Source: Patescibacteria group bacterium (GTDB taxonomy: Bacteria; Patescibacteriota; Patescibacteriia; Patescibacteriales; Patescibacteriaceae). From it: a stretch of DNA of 64,000 nucleotides. The DNA lies in NCBI GenBank assembly GCA_030583705.1, contig CP129471.1, positions 362,506 through 426,505 of the forward strand. The letters run 5' to 3'. Each line of letters opens with the position of its first letter. Position 1 is the stretch's first letter. Shown here piece by piece: positions 24,874-33,746 of the stretch. The notes beneath the pieces were generated by a model. That model did not search any database. It was not told the DNA's origin and saw only the letters and a list, made by a program, of their open reading frames with translations. The position numbers were made by a program, and so were the translations under genes.

Positions 24874-25314
24874 ATGGAAACAGATATTAAACAATTAATT
24901 CAAGAGGTGCTAGAGAAAGGATATTTAATGAGCTTGGCGATTGTGGATACAGGCGGAGTTTGGGTAGCTGATGTTGTTTATATTCATGACGATGAATTAA
25001 ATATATACTGGATGTCAGATCCGGATAGCCGTCATTCACTAGCAATTTTAGGTAATAACCGAGTTGCTGCAACAATAACAGCTAATAGCCAAGGTGAAGA
25101 TAACCTAGGGATTCAATTTGACGGAGTGGCCGAAAAGCTAGACGGCGATAGACATGATTTAGCAATTAAACACTTTGCCAAAAGAAAGAAGCCCGAGCCA
25201 AGTAGTGATGAAGATATTCTCCAAGGTGACTCTTGGTATATGTTAAAACCAAAAAATATTGATTTGATCTATGAAAAACTCTATGGATTTAAGAAACAAA
25301 AATTTGAGCTATAA
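24874..25314 (+). CDS. Pyridoxamine 5'-phosphate oxidase-like flavoprotein
   Basis: A 146-residue split-barrel protein of the PNPOx-like superfamily. Recognisable segments are MSLAIVDTGGVWVADVVYI, LNIYWMSDPDSRHSLAIL, NRVAATI and GIQFDGVAEKL. Members bind FMN or F420 and carry out redox steps or act as general stress proteins; the true substrate is not evident. The ATG at 24874 lies 4 nt after the secA stop. An alternative ATG at 24859 would overlap secA by 11 nt. Confidence 0.75.
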   Translation: METDIKQLIQEVLEKGYLMSLAIVDTGGVWVADVVYIHDDELNIYWMSDPDSRHSLAILGNNRVAATITANSQGEDNLGIQFDGVAEKLDGDRHDLAIKHFAKRKKPEPSSDEDILQGDSWYMLKPKNIDLIYEKLYGFKKQKFEL

Positions 25315-25388
25315 TTTATTGCAAGTTGGGGTAAAGATTTTACTTAAAAACGAAGAGGGGAAATACCTCAAATTATAAAAAATATCTC

Positions 25389-25417
25389 TTGATAGCACCA
25401 CCTTAAAGAGGTATAAT
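25389..25417 (+). promoter_or_regulatory. Promoter of the CYTH gene, leaderless geometry
   Basis: TTGATA (25389-25394), a 17-nt spacer and a perfect TATAAT (25412-25417), only 6 nt before the ATG at 25424, so the mRNA would have essentially no 5' leader. Confidence 0.75.
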
Positions 25418-25423
25418 AACTCT

Positions 25424-25972
25424 ATGCGAGAAATAGAAATTAAATTAAAGGTTAAAGATCCGGCTTTGCTTAGACAACGTCTTGAAGCTATGGGTTGTGT
25501 TTTTTCTGAGCCAATTTCTCAAGAAGATGTTATTTATTCACTAAACGGTAATACCAATCCTTGGGCCAGCTCAAAGGAGGGGGATACGGTTATAAGAATC
25601 AGAAAACAAAACGGTGTATTTATGCTGACCCTTAAAAAACAAATTACCAGTGAATTAGATAATCTGGAATATGAAACCAAGATAGAGAAACCAGAAGAAA
25701 TGCATAATATCTTACTTTCGTTAAGCGCTATACCAGTAGTGGAAGTTAAAAAGATTCGCTATAAGGCCAAATTAGAAGAATATGAGGTATGTCTTGATAA
25801 TGTTGAAACTCTTGGAGATTATGTGGAATTTGAAGCTTTAATTAATGACGGTGATGATCCAGTTGGTATTGAAGAAAAACTTTTTTCCTTAGCAACTTCT
25901 TTAGGACTTACCGCAGAAGACAGAGAAACAAGGAGTTATGACACTATTATTTTTCAGAATAAAAATAATTAA
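25424..25972 (+). CDS. CYTH domain protein (class IV adenylate cyclase-like)
   Basis: A 182-residue CYTH (CyaB/thiamine triphosphatase) tunnel-fold protein that acts on triphosphate substrates with divalent metals. The N-terminal MREIEIKLKV carries the EXEXK signature. Further marks are DTVIRIRKQNG, FMLTLKKQI, EYETKIE, VVEVKKIRYKA and LDNVETLGDYVEFE, the alternating basic and acidic strands of the tunnel. It could be an adenylate cyclase, a thiamine or inorganic triphosphatase. It is adjacent (3 nt) to a nucleoside kinase-like gene and probably co-transcribed. Confidence 0.85.
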   Translation: MREIEIKLKVKDPALLRQRLEAMGCVFSEPISQEDVIYSLNGNTNPWASSKEGDTVIRIRKQNGVFMLTLKKQITSELDNLEYETKIEKPEEMHNILLSLSAIPVVEVKKIRYKAKLEEYEVCLDNVETLGDYVEFEALINDGDDPVGIEEKLFSLATSLGLTAEDRETRSYDTIIFQNKNN

Positions 25973-25975
25973 TTT

Positions 25976-26530
25976 ATGATTATCATTGTTGTCGGACAAC
26001 CATCTTCTGGTAAAGATACTGTTTCTTATAAAATAGTTGAATACGGTTTTTCTCATGTTTCCAGCGGAGATATTATTCGCCGAGATATGAAGATTAAAGG
26101 CTTGTCTCTTGATCGAGAAAGCATGTATCATTTTGTTTTAAAAAAGCGCTCTAAAGAAGGCGCTTTTTATCCGGCTAATGAGATTGCCGAACAATTAAAG
26201 GAGGGAGATAATATTGTTATCTCTGGTTTTCGTAATTTATCTGAAGTTGATTACCTTAAAAAACGTTTTCCTAAAGAAGTTAAAGTAATTGCCTTAACCG
26301 TACCTTTAGAAATTCGCTTTCAAAGAGCCAAAGATCGAAATAGGGCAGGGGATGATATTTCTTTAGAAAAATTTAAGGAACAAGAAGACAGAGAAAGGAC
26401 TAAAACCGAAGCGCATAATCTAGATGAGGTAATTGCCTCAGCGGATCATTTAATTGAAAATTCAGGTAGTTTAGAAGATCTTTATGAAAAAATTGAATCG
26501 GTGATGGCTATTATCCTTAAAGCAAGATAA
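25976..26530 (+). CDS. P-loop nucleotide kinase-like protein
   Basis: A 184-residue P-loop protein. GQPSSGKDTVS at residues 7-17 is the Walker A loop, with Asp where most kinases have Ser or Thr after the Lys. A VSSGDIIRRDM segment follows, as in adenylate and dephospho-CoA kinases. NIVISGFRNLSEVDYL is the second substrate strand and FQRAKDRNRAGDD the lid-like basic segment. It resembles dephospho-CoA kinase and archaeal UPF0200 kinases; the substrate is uncertain. It starts 3 nt after the CYTH gene. Confidence 0.7.
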   Translation: MIIIVVGQPSSGKDTVSYKIVEYGFSHVSSGDIIRRDMKIKGLSLDRESMYHFVLKKRSKEGAFYPANEIAEQLKEGDNIVISGFRNLSEVDYLKKRFPKEVKVIALTVPLEIRFQRAKDRNRAGDDISLEKFKEQEDRERTKTEAHNLDEVIASADHLIENSGSLEDLYEKIESVMAIILKAR

Positions 26531-26650
26531 AAGACACGAGGTAAAAAATGTTAGGTAAAATGTAGAATAAAAACAAGAGAAAAAGGTAAAAAAATATAGA
26601 TAAAAAACTAAAAAACAAGAAAAAAATAAGAAAATATAGAGAAAAAAACA

Positions 26651-26677
26651 AAAAGAGCCCATTTAGGGCTCTTTTAT
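26651..26677 (+). terminator. Terminator after the kinase-like gene
   Basis: AAAAGAGCCC-ATTTA-GGGCTCTTTT, a perfect 10-bp stem running into T residues; its A-rich flank lets it work both ways. Confidence 0.85.
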
Positions 26678-26754
26678 GCTATATCTTTAATTATATCATA
26701 CTTATATAAAAAAGTCAATAGGTATGTTTAGGGGGTTTTGTCCACAAGTAAGGC

Positions 26755-26783
26755 TTGATTTTTAAAGTTTTTTAAGTTAGTAT
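26755..26783 (+). promoter_or_regulatory. Promoter of secD-secF
   Basis: TTGATT (26755-26760), a 17-nt spacer and TAGTAT (26778-26783), 45 nt before the ATG at 26829. Confidence 0.55.
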
Positions 26784-26828
26784 TTATTTACACACAATCT
26801 TAATTACAGTTTTTAAGTTTATTTTTTT

Positions 26829-28850
26829 ATGTCTTTTTTAAGAAATGTTTTTTCTTTGTCCGGCCGACGAAAGGTTTGGTGGACTTTAGTTTTAGTAATT
26901 GTTTTAACTGTTTGGGCCTCTTTAATAGTAGTTGGAGATCGCTATAATGCCACTGTGGCACAATATAATCTTCCTTTACCACAGGTTAAGGAAAGACCTT
27001 TTAGATTGGGCTTGGATCTTTTAGGTGGCTCACAGTTAACTTATGATGCAGATACTTCGGCGGTACCGGCCGGTGAAGAAGCTATGGCCGTTGAGGGAGC
27101 CAGGGATGTTATTGAACGAAGAGTTAACGCTTTCGGTGTTAGTGAGCCAATAGTACAGGTTAACCGAGCTGGTGAAGATAATTACAGAATAATTATTGAG
27201 TTAGCCGGTATTACCGATATTGGAGAAGCTATTAAGCAAATTGGTGAAACCCCTCTTTTGGAATTTAAGGAAGCTAATGATGAATTACGTGAGTTAAGCG
27301 AAGAAGAAAAAAAGACAATGGAAGAGAATAACACTCAGGCCCAAACCAGAGCAGAAGATATTTTGGGTATGTTGGGAGCTGGCCAAGACTTTGGTGATTT
27401 AGCTCGTAGCTTTAGTGATGATGAATTTACCAAAGAAGATGGCGGTTATGTCGGTTGGGTTTCCAAATTAGATAATCCGGAAATAGCTAGTTTGGTGGAA
27501 AGCCTTGAGCCAGGACAGTTTACTCCTCAATTAGCTCGTACTTCTTTTGGTTTTGAGATTTTAAAACTTAATAATAAAAACATTCGTGAGGTTAATGTGG
27601 CGCAAATTTTAGTTTGTTACCAAGATAACGAGGATTGTGAGAGCGAATTAAATCGTGATCAAGCCTATGAACTGGTTAAAGAAATAAAAGACAAGGCAAC
27701 TCCTGAAAATTTTAATTCTCTTTTGGATGAGTATCATGACCGTCTTTCACCCAAAAGCGGTGAACTTGGTTGGGTAAAAAGAGAGGTTCAGGGAGAGGTT
27801 TTTGATGAAGTGGCTTTTAACCAAGAGATTGGTACAGTTTCCTTTATTGCTGAAAGCAAATTTGGTTTTCATTTGCTTCACAAAAAAGACGAAAATCCGG
27901 AATATGATCTAAGCCATATTTTAATTACCACTACTTCAGAAGAAGATATAATTGGGCCACAAAGTGAATGGAAGAATACCGAGTTAACCGGGAAGAACCT
28001 ACGTCGCGCTTCGGTACAACTTGATCCCAATAACGGACTACCAACCGTTAATCTTGAGTTTGATAATGATGGAGCTAAGTTTTTTGAACAAATTACCGAA
28101 AGAAATGTCGGTCGTCCGGTAGGTATTTTCTTAGATGGTTTACCGATTAGTACTCCAAACGTTAATGAAAAAATTACTGGTGGACAGGCTGTTATCCAGG
28201 GTAACTTTACCATGGTTGAGGCTAGGGAATTAGTTAAACGTCTTAACTCAGGAGCTTTGCCTTTGCCGATTACTTTGGTTAGCCAACAAACAGTTGGAGC
28301 TAGTTTAGGACAAGAATCAGTAGAGATGAGCTTACAGGCAGCTATGATCGGTCTTATCTTGGTAATGATCTTTATGGTTATCTTCTATCGTTTCTTGGGA
28401 GTTGTATCTGTTTTTTCCTTGGTTATTTACGGACTTTTAACTTTAGCGGTCTTTAAGCTTTGGCCGGTTACTTTAACCCTTTCCGGTATTGCTGGGTTTA
28501 TCTTGTCTATTGGTATGGCAGTGGATGCCAATATCTTAATCTTTGAACGCTTAAAAGAAGAGCTTAAGGCCGGTAAATCTTTTTCTTCGGCTATCCAGGA
28601 AGGTTTTAATAGAGCTTGGCCATCTATTAGGGACAGTAACTTTACCACTATCTTAGTTTGCTTTGTATTAATCCAGTTTACCACCAGCTCAATTAAAGGT
28701 TTTGCCATTACTTTGCTAATTGGTGTGCTTTTATCCATGTTTAGCGCTATTACTGTTACCAGGACTTTTCTCAGATTGTTTAAGGAAGGTTGGATGGAAA
28801 AGCATCCCAAACTTGTTGGTTATAAACGACCGACTGGGGAAAATCTTTAA
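26829..28850 (+). CDS. secD: SecD with embedded parvulin-like (PpiC) domains
   Basis: The proton-driven Sec accessory subunit that pulls exported chains outward. SecD parts are the first membrane helix (about 14-36), FRLGLDLLGGSQLTYD, VIERRVNAFGVSEPIVQ, then WKNTELTGKNLRRASVQ, the P1 domain, and the C-terminal five-helix membrane block with GMAVDANILIFERLKEEL. Between about residues 155 and 370 the periplasmic head carries parvulin prolyl-isomerase-like sequence: FGDLARSFSDDEFTKEDGGY, VGWVS and TSFGFEILKL, then a second unit starting VAQILVCY and running through SGELGWVKREVQGEVFDE and SKFGFHLLHK. This explains the 673-residue length. It is followed by secF. Confidence 0.9.
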   Translation: MSFLRNVFSLSGRRKVWWTLVLVIVLTVWASLIVVGDRYNATVAQYNLPLPQVKERPFRLGLDLLGGSQLTYDADTSAVPAGEEAMAVEGARDVIERRVNAFGVSEPIVQVNRAGEDNYRIIIELAGITDIGEAIKQIGETPLLEFKEANDELRELSEEEKKTMEENNTQAQTRAEDILGMLGAGQDFGDLARSFSDDEFTKEDGGYVGWVSKLDNPEIASLVESLEPGQFTPQLARTSFGFEILKLNNKNIREVNVAQILVCYQDNEDCESELNRDQAYELVKEIKDKATPENFNSLLDEYHDRLSPKSGELGWVKREVQGEVFDEVAFNQEIGTVSFIAESKFGFHLLHKKDENPEYDLSHILITTTSEEDIIGPQSEWKNTELTGKNLRRASVQLDPNNGLPTVNLEFDNDGAKFFEQITERNVGRPVGIFLDGLPISTPNVNEKITGGQAVIQGNFTMVEARELVKRLNSGALPLPITLVSQQTVGASLGQESVEMSLQAAMIGLILVMIFMVIFYRFLGVVSVFSLVIYGLLTLAVFKLWPVTLTLSGIAGFILSIGMAVDANILIFERLKEELKAGKSFSSAIQEGFNRAWPSIRDSNFTTILVCFVLIQFTTSSIKGFAITLLIGVLLSMFSAITVTRTFLRLFKEGWMEKHPKLVGYKRPTGENL

Positions 28851-28882
28851 TCTTTATTTAATTGAAAATTATTTTTCTTAAT

Positions 28883-29797
28883 ATGACATATAATATTATC
28901 GGCAAAAGTAAACTCTGGCTAACCATCTCTTCTATTTTGGTTATTGCTTCAGTGGCCGCTTTGGGTGTATTTGGACTTAAACTTGGTATTGATTTTACGG
29001 GTGGTAGTCTTTTAGAGGTTCGCTTTTTCTCGGAAAGACCCTCAGTCTCTACTATTGAAGAAAGGCTAAGTCCTTTATCTCTTAACAGTTTAACCGTTCA
29101 GCCGGTTGGAGAAAACGATGTAATGATGCGTTTTCAGGAAATTGATCAAGAAACCAGAGAAGAAACTATAGGTTTGTTAAATGAGTTTTCTCCAGTAGAG
29201 GGAGAGCCAGCTTTAGAAGAGTTGCGTTTTGAAGCGGTTGGACCGACGGTTGGACAAGAGTTAAGGAAGAAATCAATTTACGCGACTATTTTAGTGATCT
29301 TGGCTATTAGTTTATACATTGCTTGGGCTTTTAGAAGAGTTTCTAGGCCAATAGCTTCTTGGAAATACGGTGCTGTAACTTTAGTTTCTCTTTTTCATGA
29401 TGTTGTAATTTTACTTGGTGTTTTTGCTGTACTTGGACATTTTTACGGAGCTGAAATTAACGTTGCCTTCTTAGCAGCAGCTTTAACGGTACTTGGGTAC
29501 AGTGTACATGACAGTATTGTGGTTTTTGATCGTATTAGAGAAAACCTACCAAGATCTAATGATAGTTATCGCAAAACAGTTAATGACAGCATTAACCAAA
29601 GTATAGTTCGTTCAATTAATACCTCAGTAACCGTTATGGTGGTACTATTATCAATTATCATAATGGGTGGATCATCAATTTATTATTTCTCAATAGCTTT
29701 GTTTGTTGGAATATTATTTGGAACATATAGTTCTATCTTCTTAGCCGCCCCATTATTGGTTCTTTGGAGTGAAAGAGCAGAAAAGAATAGGGGATAG
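28883..29797 (+). CDS. secF: Protein translocase subunit SecF
   Basis: The membrane partner of SecD. A first helix (about 8-28), then LKLGIDFTGGSLLEVRF, a small periplasmic domain, and the RND-type block with VALTVLGYS-like AAALTVLGYSVHDSIVVFDRIREN and TSVTVMVVLLSIIIMGG. The length of 304 residues is typical. The ATG at 28883 is preferred over an upstream TTG at 28862. The gap of 32 nt from secD indicates one operon, closed by a terminator at 29825-29856. Confidence 0.95.
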   Translation: MTYNIIGKSKLWLTISSILVIASVAALGVFGLKLGIDFTGGSLLEVRFFSERPSVSTIEERLSPLSLNSLTVQPVGENDVMMRFQEIDQETREETIGLLNEFSPVEGEPALEELRFEAVGPTVGQELRKKSIYATILVILAISLYIAWAFRRVSRPIASWKYGAVTLVSLFHDVVILLGVFAVLGHFYGAEINVAFLAAALTVLGYSVHDSIVVFDRIRENLPRSNDSYRKTVNDSINQSIVRSINTSVTVMVVLLSIIIMGGSSIYYFSIALFVGILFGTYSSIFLAAPLLVLWSERAEKNRG

Positions 29798-29824
29798 ATA
29801 ATATATAAAAAACTTTGTTCAAAT

Positions 29825-29856
29825 AAACCCGTCAAGCACTTGGCGGGTTTATTGTA
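29825..29856 (+). terminator. Terminator after secF
   Basis: AAACCCG pairs with CGGGTTT, with an inner CAAG/CTTG extension, followed by ATTGTATTG. Confidence 0.75.
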
Positions 29857-29913
29857 TTGATTTTATTGGTTAAAAATGTGTCTTTCTTTTATTTTTATTG
29901 TCCTATTAATTTT

Positions 29914-29942
29914 TTGACAAACTCTCCTTTTTCAGTTAGACT
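29914..29942 (+). promoter_or_regulatory. Promoter of proS
   Basis: TTGACA (29914-29919), a 17-nt spacer and TAGACT (29937-29942). A hairpin (29942-29951 with 29966-29975, 10 bp) follows at once and ends 4 nt before the start codon at 29980, so it may affect translation. Confidence 0.65.
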
Positions 29943-29979
29943 AAAGCTATTATGTATCTATTTAAAATAGCTTTATTTT

Positions 29980-31221
29980 ATGCGCCAATCACAACTTTTT
30001 ACCAAAACTCTTAAAAATGACCCTAAGGATGAGGAGAGTTTAAACGCCAGACTGCTTTTACGCGGTGGCTTTGTTAACAAGCTTTCGGCCGGTATTTATT
30101 CTTTTCTACCTCTGGGGCTGCGGGTGCAGAATAAGATTATTGGGATTATTCGAGAAGAGATGAACGCCATTGGTGGACAGGAGGTTTTAATGCCTGCCTT
30201 AATCCCTGCCGATTTTTGGAAAAAAACTAATCGTTGGGATACGATAGATGTTTTATTTCGTTTTAAAACTGAAGATGAAAGAGAGTATGGACTAGGTGCT
30301 TCTCATGAAGAAGTGGTAACTCCTTTAATTAAAGAATATGCTCCGTCTTACAAAGACTTGCCTTTAATTGTTTACCAATTCCAAACTAAGTTTAGAAACG
30401 AACTTAGACCTAAAGCCGGACTTTTACGTGGTCGTGAGTTTATGATGAAAGATCTTTATTCTTTTCATACCGACCAAAAAGATCTTGATGCTTTTTATGA
30501 AAAAGCGGCTATTGCCTACCGATCTATTTATACTAGAATGGGCTTAGGGGATATTACTTACTTAACTTATGCTTCTGGTGGAGACTTTGCTCGTTATTCG
30601 CATGAGTTTCAAACCATTACGCCTTCTGGTGAAGATTTAATCTATCTTTGTGAAAAATGCAAGATGGCGGTTAATGAAGAGCTTATTGCCGAGCAGCCTA
30701 CTTGTCCGCAATGTTCTTCGGTTGATCTTAAAACCGTTAAGTCTATTGAGGTGGGTAATATCTTTAAGCTGGGGGAGCGTTTTAGCAAGGCTTTTGATTA
30801 TTACCACACAGATCGCCAAGGTAATAAACAACCGGTTTTAATGGGCTGTTACGGGATAGGTGTATCACGTTTAATCGGGGCAGTAACCGAGGCCAAGGGT
30901 AGCGAAACTAGTATTTTATGGCCTGAGGAGATCGCTCCTTACAAGGTGCATCTTATTTTAATGTCCGGTGATGAAGAGGCTGAAAAACAGGCCGAAGAAT
31001 TATATGAAAAACTAAAGAAGCTTGGTGTGGAGGTTTTATATGACAACCGAGTTGAAGTTTCAGCTGGACAAAAGTTTGCGGAATCAGACTTAATCGGTTG
31101 CCCTTATCGTTTATTACTTAGCGCCAAATCTTTAGCTGCTGGCGGAGTGGAAGTTCTAAAGCGATCTAATAACGAAACTTCCTTTTTGTCTTCAGATAAA
31201 GTTTTGTCCCTTTTTTCTTAA
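29980..31221 (+). CDS. proS: Prolyl-tRNA synthetase, short form without editing insert
   Basis: Charges tRNA-Pro with proline. Class II motifs are visible: motif 1 (GGQEVLMPALIP), motif 2 (FQTKFRNELRPKAGLLRGREFMMKDLYSF) and motif 3 (GCYGIGVSRLIGA). The C-terminal anticodon-binding domain begins near PYKVHLILM. At 413 residues it lacks the ~180-residue YbaK-like editing insert that bacterial ProS usually carries between motifs 2 and 3. This short form is seen in mitochondria and Patescibacteria. A small Cys pair cluster (LCEKCKM, PTCPQCSS) lies between, which suggests a zinc-binding remnant. Confidence 0.94.
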   Translation: MRQSQLFTKTLKNDPKDEESLNARLLLRGGFVNKLSAGIYSFLPLGLRVQNKIIGIIREEMNAIGGQEVLMPALIPADFWKKTNRWDTIDVLFRFKTEDEREYGLGASHEEVVTPLIKEYAPSYKDLPLIVYQFQTKFRNELRPKAGLLRGREFMMKDLYSFHTDQKDLDAFYEKAAIAYRSIYTRMGLGDITYLTYASGGDFARYSHEFQTITPSGEDLIYLCEKCKMAVNEELIAEQPTCPQCSSVDLKTVKSIEVGNIFKLGERFSKAFDYYHTDRQGNKQPVLMGCYGIGVSRLIGAVTEAKGSETSILWPEEIAPYKVHLILMSGDEEAEKQAEELYEKLKKLGVEVLYDNRVEVSAGQKFAESDLIGCPYRLLLSAKSLAAGGVEVLKRSNNETSFLSSDKVLSLFS

Positions 31222-31289
31222 AGTCTTTTTTCGTATTTTTTCTTAAGAATATAATAATATAATAATACTGGAATATTTTTCTCACCACC

Positions 31290-32333
31290 ATGTTAAACTC
31301 ATTTTTTAAAAAATTCAATCAAGACCTAGGTATAGACCTTGGAACCGCCTATACTTTAGTTTACACTCCTGAAAAAGGTATTGTTATTAATGAGCCTTCT
31401 ATTGTGGCGGTTAATATGCGGACAGAAGAAATATTAGCGGTTGGGCTTGAAGCTAAGCGTATGCTTGGTAAAGCACCGGCTCATATCCAGGTAATTAAGC
31501 CTTTAGTGGATGGTGTTGTCTCAGACTTTGAGGTAACCGAAAAGATGCTTAAATATTTTATTGATAAAGCTCATACCGAGAATTTTATTTTTATGCCGAG
31601 ACCCAGAGTGGTGATTGGCATACCTTTGGATATTACTGAGGTGGAAAAAAAGGCCGTAGAAGACGCGGCTAAATCAGCGGGCGCCAGACAAGTCTTTTTA
31701 GTGGAAGAGTCTATGGCGGCTGCCATTGGTGCTCGTTTGCCGGTAACTGAAGCTACAGCCACTATGGTAGTGGATATCGGAGGCGGTACCACTGAAATTG
31801 CCGTTATTTCTTTAGGAGGTGCCGTTAACTGGAAGAATTTGCGAATTGCTGGTAACTTTTTAAATCAAGAAATCATTCAATACATTCGTGAGGAATTTAA
31901 TGTTTTAATTGGGGAACAATTGGCTGAGGAAATTAAGATTAAGATAGGTTCAGCCTCGGTTTTACCTGAAGAAATGGAAATGTTGGTTCGTGGACGTGAC
32001 CTAATGAACGGCTTACCCAAAGAGATTAAAGTAACGGATAGGCATATTCGCGAAGCTTTATCTAGAACTGTTCATCAGATAATAGACAATATTAAATTAA
32101 TCCTTGAAACCACTCCACCAGAATTGGTTTCCGATATTTACGAGCATGGCATTGTTTTAACCGGTGGTGGAGCTTTACTGCGAGGCTTGGATAAAGAAAT
32201 TTCTTCAGCTACAAAAATACCGGTTCGGGTAGCTGATGATCCTTTAACTTGTGTAGCTCGTGGTACTGGTATTTTGTTGTCTGATCAGGTGCTACTGGAA
32301 AAGGTAGTAGCACCCGGCACTAAAGAACTTTAA
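31290..32333 (+). CDS. mreB: Rod shape-determining protein MreB
   Basis: A bacterial actin homologue that guides lateral wall synthesis. Actin-fold nucleotide motifs are clear: LGIDLGTAYTLVY (phosphate 1), VVDIGGGTTEIAVISLGG (phosphate 2) and IVLTGGGALLRGLD (adenosine). The N-terminal stretch NSFFKKFNQ could be a membrane-binding amphipathic start. The length of 347 residues is normal. It opens the operon mreB-mreC-mreD-PBP2, with gaps of 8, 42 and 25 nt. Confidence 0.97.
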   Translation: MLNSFFKKFNQDLGIDLGTAYTLVYTPEKGIVINEPSIVAVNMRTEEILAVGLEAKRMLGKAPAHIQVIKPLVDGVVSDFEVTEKMLKYFIDKAHTENFIFMPRPRVVIGIPLDITEVEKKAVEDAAKSAGARQVFLVEESMAAAIGARLPVTEATATMVVDIGGGTTEIAVISLGGAVNWKNLRIAGNFLNQEIIQYIREEFNVLIGEQLAEEIKIKIGSASVLPEEMEMLVRGRDLMNGLPKEIKVTDRHIREALSRTVHQIIDNIKLILETTPPELVSDIYEHGIVLTGGGALLRGLDKEISSATKIPVRVADDPLTCVARGTGILLSDQVLLEKVVAPGTKEL

Positions 32334-32341
32334 TTTTTCTT

Positions 32342-33151
32342 ATGGTTTCTTCCAGACTGATAAAAACGGCGATGGTCGTTATTGTCGTTATTTTACTTTT
32401 GTCTCTTTTTAGGGGTTTGGGTTGGCTTAGACCAGCGGAAAATTTACTAACTTCTTTTTTCTCTCCGGTAGGCTCTTTCTTGCATGGTACAGGACTTTGG
32501 GTGGGGGGCTTAATTAAGCACGACGAAGATTTTGATGTTGTTTTAAATGAAAAAAACCAATTAAAAGAGGAAAGAGATTCATTATTGTCTGAAGTTGCCC
32601 GTTTAAAAGAGATGGAAAGAGAAAATGAAGTTTTACGCACTTATCTGTCTTTTGTGCGTTCAAGTGGTCTCGAGTATCGTTTGGCTGGGGTAGTGGCCCA
32701 AGGTAATGCTGGAGATAATTGGCGTAATCGGGAGTCTATTACAATTAATAGGGGAACAAGGGATGGTTTATCTGCCGGGCTACCGGTTTTAACCTCAGAA
32801 GGAGTTTTATTGGGAAAAATTATTGAGGCTGAAGATAATCTATCTCGGGCTTGTCTTTTGGTTAGCCCTTCTTGTCGCTTAGCTGTTACAGTTTCTGGGC
32901 TTAATGAAACCTTAGGTATAGCCCAGGGTGATTTAGGCTTAACGGTTCAAATAGACTTAATTCCTCAAAATAAAAGCTTAAATGAAGGGGATATTATAGT
33001 TACCTCAGGCTTGGAACAAGATATGCCGGCAGGTTTGGTGGTTGGTAAGATAGATAGAGTAATTAAGCAACAAAATGAGCTTTGGCAAAAAGCCATTGTA
33101 ACCCCAGCGGCTGACTTTGATAACTTAAGGGTTGTTATGGTGGCGCTTTAA
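32342..33151 (+). CDS. mreC: Rod shape-determining protein MreC
   Basis: A single-pass membrane protein linking MreB, MreD and the transpeptidase. One N-terminal helix (about residues 8-26), a coiled coil (about 65-100, LNEKNQLKEERDSLLSEVARLKEM), then the two beta-barrel domain (VVAQGNAGDNWRNRESITINRGTRDGL, GLPVLTSEGVLLGKI, CRLAVTVSG, DIIVTSGLEQDMPAGLVVGKI). The length of 269 residues fits the family. It starts 8 nt after mreB. Confidence 0.93.
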   Translation: MVSSRLIKTAMVVIVVILLLSLFRGLGWLRPAENLLTSFFSPVGSFLHGTGLWVGGLIKHDEDFDVVLNEKNQLKEERDSLLSEVARLKEMERENEVLRTYLSFVRSSGLEYRLAGVVAQGNAGDNWRNRESITINRGTRDGLSAGLPVLTSEGVLLGKIIEAEDNLSRACLLVSPSCRLAVTVSGLNETLGIAQGDLGLTVQIDLIPQNKSLNEGDIIVTSGLEQDMPAGLVVGKIDRVIKQQNELWQKAIVTPAADFDNLRVVMVAL

Positions 33152-33193
33152 TTTTAAAAAGAATCTGAAGAAGTTTAAGTAAAGATATTTCTT

Positions 33194-33721
33194 ATGAGAA
33201 AAATTTTCCATTTTTTTATCTATGCTCTTTTAGCGATCTTGGTGGTCTTAATTGACCTGTCTTTTTTACAGGCTTTGCCTTGGGAAATTTATCGTCTTCA
33301 GTTAACGGTGATTGTTTTGGTTTTTTTGCGACTTTTTGCGGACGAAAAAATCTGGCTTTGGTGGTTAGCAGGAGCTGGTTATCTATTAGAAATTTTTTCT
33401 TTTATGACTTTTGGTTTACATATTTTAGCTTTATCTTTAGCGGCGCTGGCTGCCCATTACCTCCTTCTTCGTTGGGTAACTAATCGTTCTGTTTATGCGG
33501 CGGCTTTGGCAGTAGTGGTAGCGGTTTTATTTTATGATGGAGTTTTTTGGCTTTATGATTATTTTTTCTCAGCTAGTAATGACCCAGTGGTTTTTGAAAC
33601 CTCCTTTATGGCTCAACTAAGAGCTTTATGCTACAATGGGTTACTTGGCGCAATAATCTTTTACTTAATTAACCTTTTAACCAAGCGTTTTTCTCCGGTA
33701 TTTTTAAGGAAGTTTACCTAG
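33194..33721 (+). CDS. mreD: MreD-like rod-shape membrane protein
   Basis: A 175-residue protein with five or six hydrophobic helices and few polar loops. Sequence similarity in the MreD family is low, so the call leans on length, topology and its place between mreC and the PBP2 gene. The opening helix with VLIDLSFLQALPWEIYRLQLTVIVLVFL and the internal FMTFGLHILALSLAAL fit the family's style. Confidence 0.75.
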   Translation: MRKIFHFFIYALLAILVVLIDLSFLQALPWEIYRLQLTVIVLVFLRLFADEKIWLWWLAGAGYLLEIFSFMTFGLHILALSLAALAAHYLLLRWVTNRSVYAAALAVVVAVLFYDGVFWLYDYFFSASNDPVVFETSFMAQLRALCYNGLLGAIIFYLINLLTKRFSPVFLRKFT

Positions 33722-33746
33722 TAATTTATCTTAAAACACTTAGTTT

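Larger units (their letters stand above)
26531..26828. other. A-rich intergenic region before secD
   Basis: The first 120 bases are almost entirely A and G with scattered T on the plus strand, without codon-like organisation. They end in a terminator (26651-26677). The rest holds the secD promoter. No gene is seen. Confidence 0.6.

Noticed and set aside
26471-26662. A 63-codon minus-strand frame of Phe, Leu and Ser
   Set aside because: It is the translation of an A-rich tract and a terminator; the composition explains the open frame.
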